From: Brachionus plicatilis
Taxonomy: Eukaryota; Rotifera; Eurotatoria; Ploima; Brachionidae
DNA length: 64,000 nt
Assembly: GCA_010279815.1 (NCBI GenBank)
Contig: QEOQ01000590.1
Coordinates: 185,704 to 249,703 of the forward strand
Direction of reading: 5' to 3'
Made by a program: the position numbers and the translations under genes. Each line of letters begins with the position of its first letter. Within the stretch, counting starts at the first letter, position 1. A model generated the notes under the pieces. The model made no database searches, had not been told where the DNA came from, and saw only the letters and a program-made list of their open reading frames with translations. Of this stretch, positions 60,118 to 64,000 are shown piece after piece.

Positions 60118-63100
60118 TTATTGTTTATTTAACATGTTTGCCTTGATGTACGAAAAAGCGAATATAAACTGAGCCCAATAATAGTCTTCCAGCTCGAGTT
60201 GTTTTCCGTAAAACCCTTAAAAAATTAAATTAATTGGAATTATTTTTTTTATTTTTTTTCTTACCTTCTATGTACTGAACATTAGACAAAAAAGTCGGTG
60301 GATTCGCCATAATAATGACATAAATAAGCACCGGATGCAAATCATCGGCACAAACTGGTGATTTGGCTATGGCCAATAAATTTTGAATTAACAGCATACA
60401 CTTTCTGATGCAAGCTAGCTTGTCCTGAGGAGTTCGGTAAATATTCAATCGTTTTAGCTCCATTTGTGCCGCTGTCCATGGACATTCCTAAGAAAAATAT
60501 TTTAAAAATAAATAAATAAAATTTTTTTTTCAAGATTATCTATTTTTTTATTTTTCATGCTTAATGTCGTCTTTAAACGTTGAGTTATATTTTTAGAACA
60601 AAATAGATTTTTTTATTATCTTGTTACATCATCCTTTAAATGAAACCATTTATCGTTTTATTTCATTATATATTGTTGATAGTCTTAACCACAAAATAGA
60701 GAATCAATAATATGAACATTATACATGAAGAAAAATGTAAACTGAACAGGCGGCTCAACTCAATAGAATTTGAAGTCAAAACTAAAAATGATCAAACGAT
60801 CCCGAAGACCAAAGGTGTATTCAATGAAAAAGACAAGTCAAAAATACCAAGTCTTCTATTTCAACTTGGAAGATATGGTGCAGCTGGTCAATAAAAAAAG
60901 GAAAATTTAACTTTTACTTTATTAATTGTACTTTATTTTTTTTATTACTGTTTCTATTCTAAAGATTAATGGGAACTCTGCTTTCCATTCTATTTATATT
61001 ATTTTTACTTTTTTTCTCTTTTTTAAATTGAAATTATTTTATATTGATTTAGAAAGTATCCTTTATTTATGGGGATACTGATCTAGAGGTCGGAGATCGG
61101 CCTCAGCTCTAGACTCAAATGAATAAATAAATATTGTTGATATTATTTTAAATTTTAACTATTATTGTAAAAATATGCATTTCGAATACAATTTATGTAT
61201 ATTCGCGTACAAAATATTTTGTTTAATTTTTAAATCAAATTTAAAAAATCATTCGCAAAATTTTCTCTAGTTAATTTTTTTGTGCAGCTATTTTTCCTTG
61301 TACATATTTTTAATTTTTCTCTAAATATATTTACCTTGTTTTGTACACATTTTTCTTCTTTAATACATTTTTTATTTTTCATAATATATATTTTCTATTC
61401 AGTGTATATTTTCTCAGTTTTTAATATGATTTACTATTAGGAGTTATTTTTTGTTTCTTTAAAACTTCAATTATTGCAAGTCATTTTACATTTTATATGG
61501 CAATGAATGACGATTCCTCTGTTGCTTCAAATGAAATATGGCGGAAAAAATAAACCACATCATTGTTACTCAAATATTCAAACATATGATGTGTAATAGA
61601 TGCTATATCTGAAGATGAAATAGATGCTGATGGGTACTGGACAAAAAGTAATCAATAAAAATCAAATAAAGGCAGAAAAATATTGTTTTGATACTTTAAA
61701 AAGTTTAAAAAAAAATATCTTTGTATTAGTAAGAAATGATCATATGGATAATGATGTCTATCTATCAACAAATGAACATCTTCATTATGAATATGATCAT
61801 ACCGGTAAGTTGCCAACTAAAATAAAACAATTCATTCACAATCAATACATCAATATACATAGAAGTATTTAACTATGTATAGATGGCAAATATGTACACT
61901 TAAAGCAAAAGATGTAATATTAAATTATAGGTCACTTTTTTGCACAGGACTTCCGGACATCCGGAACCGTATTTTCTCGGACTAAAACATGAATTAATTA
62001 TGGAAGGATTTTTGACTGCTAAAACCCGGTTCAATAATACAAAAGTACAGATCCAGATCAAAATGAGTTTTTAAAAATTCATAAATTTGTAAACTTATAT
62101 GTAAATCAGATTTAAAAATTTTAAAATTTAGTTCTTTTTTACATCATGAAGATTTTTAAGATGTCTTTTTTAACAACATAAGTTCTATTATTTCAAAGAG
62201 AATTAAAATAATTAGAACTTTTATAAAAAAATAATTTTGCTTATCCCAAATAAATTTCCTTAATTTTGTTTTTGAATCGATAATTTAAATAAAAATTCAA
62301 AAAAAGTATTTTTTTGAAAAGTTGGTGTTTTATTAATTTAGTTTAAAATCTCACGTCGAGTTTTAGAAGTTTAAAACCTATCCAAAAAATCAGAGTTTTA
62401 GTCTGTCAATCCGGACAATCCGGCACTCGATATCGGGATCCATATTTAAGGAAAACTCCCTTTTTGAGAAGAGCAAATTTTTTTCTATTTAGTATTATCT
62501 AAATAATTACATAAGAGGCACAAAAGAGGTCCTTTAAACCCTTGTTGAAATATAAGATAAAAAAATTACATTTATGTAAATGGGAGAAATGCCAATTAGT
62601 GGATGTGATGGCGTAATTACGTTTGCTAATTCTCTTAAACATTCTGAGACCATATTGTCTTTGTCGTGGTCTAATTCACCATTCGGATACATAACAAAAC
62701 TATAAACTTTTGACAATAAGAGTCTCTCTAATGATAAATGACATAATTCGACCATTTCATCATGACATCCATTCAATATGGCATCATACTCTGATTTTAA
62801 TTGCTGTAAATATTTTTTAAATAAATCATATTTTTCATCAACAGCTACCATCTGACGAAATTCATTTATAAACTTGTAAATTTGCTGCTCATTTTCTTTT
62901 GTCTCCAGGAAAAAAAGGGTTATTACCGAAGAAAAGTGATTGGTTCGAAGTTTTTGCTGCCATTCCGCTCGCTGAAGTAATTTTTCAACCAAATTTAGAG
63001 TGTATAGAATGTTTTGCTTAGATTTGGTCAAATAAGTCATGTAGTAGAGACGACGAATGTAGTCTTTTTTCAATGAACGTAAAAGTTTGCGGCATTCTTG

Positions 63101-63216
63101 GTCATTATAAACGGAAACACAGCGTATCGTTTCATAAAGTTGGGCTTCTTTTTCTTTATCCTGCAAGCTAATTGAATCATAGAGCTGAATTTTAAGATAC
63201 ATAACCAAAAAGTTGT
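60118..63216 (-). CDS. GAPVD1: GAPVD1 / RME-6-like Rab5 exchange factor, C-terminal part (incomplete)
   Basis: Exons 63216-62570, 60487-60265 and 60215-60118 join in phase to the stop at 60120-60118. They encode the last about 322 residues; the first begins at an acceptor and needs one base from an upstream exon beyond the window. The VPS9 domain is clear: LERLLLSKVYSFVMYPNGEL, then ECPWTAAQMELKRLNIYRTP, QDKLACIRKCMLLIQNLL, VCADDLHPVLIYVIIMANPP, FLSNVQYIEGFYGKQL and EDYYWAQFIFAFSYIKAN. VPS9 domains catalyse nucleotide exchange on Rab5-type GTPases in endocytosis. The YPNGE and NIYRTPQDK blocks and the upstream helical region fit GAPVD1/RME-6 better than Rabex-5. The RasGAP domain expected at the N-terminus would lie to the right of the window. 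Confidence 0.85.
61065..61130 (+). mobile_element. Probable non-LTR retroelement 3' tail, copy 2
   Basis: GATACTGATCTAGAGGTCGG, then AGATCGGCCTCAGCTCTAGA, then CTCAAATGAATAAATAAATA. It shares word order and the AAAT(GAATAAATAAAT) tail with 30955-31035. The simple-repeat end is typical of a LINE or SINE terminus. Confidence 0.5.
61940..62450. repeat. Possible foldback element with CCGGA-rich ends
   Basis: The left segment has TTCCGGACATCCGGAACC and, about 20 bases on, GGACTAAAAC. The right segment has GTTTTAGTCTGTC then AATCCGGACAATCCGGCAC, so the parts invert in the right order. The match is imperfect and no duplication is readable. Confidence 0.4.
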
Positions 63217-64000
63217 CTTTATTATTTCTTTAAATAAAAATACTTAATAAAATTAAATTTTTGGGTCTTCCCTTTTATGTGACCAAATGATCACCAATCT
63301 GTGATCATTCCGGCGAGTACCACTTTTATGACCAGCGTTTTTGACACCATAAAACAAGATCACTTAATTATAATAAATTTTTTTTAATCATAAATACATT
63401 CTCTAGAATTTAATAAATATTTAAACTTTAAAAAATTTTTTAAACTTTCCGCTGAAATAAATTAATGATATTTATGAATAATTTTAACTCATTATAAAAA
63501 GTAATTTGATGATAAAATTACGGTTAATGCCAAATCCAAATCGAGTTTTTGTCAAAAAATGTTACAAGAGCTTCGAAGACACCCGAAAAGGTACAATTAG
63601 AAGTTAAGAAAGAAAGTTAACAAAAAAAAAACACTAAAGGGTGTTCAGAATGTGGTAGATTTTATAAGGGTGAGAGAGGTTTAAAATTAAAATTCAAAAG
63701 ATCACATAAAAAGCGATTATAAAGATACAGTATTGATTTGACACGTGGATTTTACGTAAATTTACGAAAATTTACGTTAAATAAGGTAAATTTATGAAAA
63801 TTTACGTAAATTTACGTTCGATATTTTTCGAAATTTTTCGTAAATTTACTTTGGGAAAAAAATGGCAAAATAATTTTGAATAAATGTCTGAGCTTTTGAC
63901 AGACCAAACATTTGTGTATCCCTCTTACAGGTTTGCTGACTTGCCATTTTTTGGCCAAAGCAAATTTACGACCATCTGGTCACCAATCAGGAAAGACACA
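63217..64000. other. Right-edge non-coding region, probably intronic
   Basis: Upstream of the first visible GAPVD1-like exon, so likely an intron. It contains a perfect small hairpin AATGATCAC-CAATCT-GTGATCATT at 63286-63309 and the TTTACG array listed next. GACCAAATGATCACCAATC at 63281-63299 is loosely repeated as GACCATCTGGTCACCAATC at 63971-63989, suggesting a repeat that runs past the edge. Confidence 0.5.
63748..63855. repeat. Short-period palindromic TTTACG array
   Basis: TTTACGTAAATTTACG occurs twice, with related AAATTTACG / CGTAAATTT words between and after (TTTTTCGAAATTTTTCGTAAA). Similar but sparser sequence occurs at 55480-55710. It could be satellite-like or the inside of a MITE. 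Confidence 0.55.

Larger units (their letters stand above)
60488..62569 (-). other. Long GAPVD1-like intron
   Basis: About 2.1 kb. It carries a retroelement-type tail (61065-61130) and a possible foldback element (61940-62450). A plus-strand open frame of 60 codons (60712-60894, ending FQLGRYGAAGQ) lies upstream of that tail and could be part of the same element; I recognise no domain. The open frame at 61624-61872 is also unassigned. Confidence 0.6.

Noticed and set aside
61624..61872. 82-codon open frame resembling a zinc-finger transposase piece
   Set aside because: I looked for FLYWCH/MULE-type Cys/His spacing and found none; left unassigned.
1..64000. CRISPR array, bacterial operon or phage system
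   Set aside because: Spliceosomal introns, animal gene families and a Pol III tRNA show a eukaryotic nuclear genome; no array of evenly spaced repeats is present.

Overview
The window is a piece of a strongly A+T-rich animal nuclear genome (roughly three quarters A+T by eye). Animal origin is inferred from the gene set: homologues of ARMH3, mitochondrial NNT, NOP56, SUCO/SLP1, a CYP4-type P450, ADF/cofilin, RNF103, an alpha-arrestin, PRPF4 and GAPVD1. All are split by spliceosomal introns, mostly about 45-60 bp with GT-AG ends. A small invertebrate with a compact, AT-rich genome fits; a monogonont rotifer is possible, but the sequence alone does not prove it. Exon joins were worked out by hand from frame, splice signals and remembered family similarity. 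For every multi-exon gene complete in the window the summed coding length is a multiple of three.

Layout. 2.2-16.2 kb, plus strand: a CFAP97-like ORF, ARMH3 (14 exons), NNT (5 exons), NOP56 (2 exons). 16.2-21.3 kb is gene-poor and holds a Tigger/pogo remnant split by a small MITE. 21.3-23.8 kb, minus: a SUN-domain SUCO-like protein whose signal peptide lies on a tiny first exon. 25.8-32.8 kb, plus: CYP4-like P450 and cofilin, separated by a cluster of inverted-repeat elements. 34.8-35.7 kb: a Tc1/mariner-type MITE and a second palindrome. 36.7-38.2 kb, plus: a protein with a BEN-like C-terminus. 39.2-39.7 kb, minus: a small proline-rich ORF and tRNA-Lys(UUU). 40.0-41.7 kb, plus: RING / coiled coil / MATH-like protein. 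41.9-43.7 kb: a transposon cluster with a GC-rich island nested in an AT-rich palindrome. 44.3-47.8 kb, minus: RING / coiled coil / NHL-like propeller protein, divergent from RNF103 (48.2-51.8 kb, plus). 53.4-63.2 kb, minus: alpha-arrestin, PRPF4 and the C-terminal VPS9 part of a GAPVD1/RME-6-like gene that runs off the right edge.

The genes are mostly unrelated housekeeping and membrane-traffic functions (rRNA and mRNA maturation, mitochondrial NADPH, actin turnover, Golgi/endosome traffic, ER ubiquitination) with no operon-like logic. Three RING-type proteins (40.0, 47.8 and 48.2 kb) lie within 12 kb. The most distinctive content is the non-coding DNA: at least seven short inverted-repeat elements, several with readable target-site duplications and two clear nesting events, plus decayed non-LTR retrotransposon pieces. 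I found no convincing wholly new biological system; the transposon nests and the unassigned small proteins are the best candidates for follow-up.
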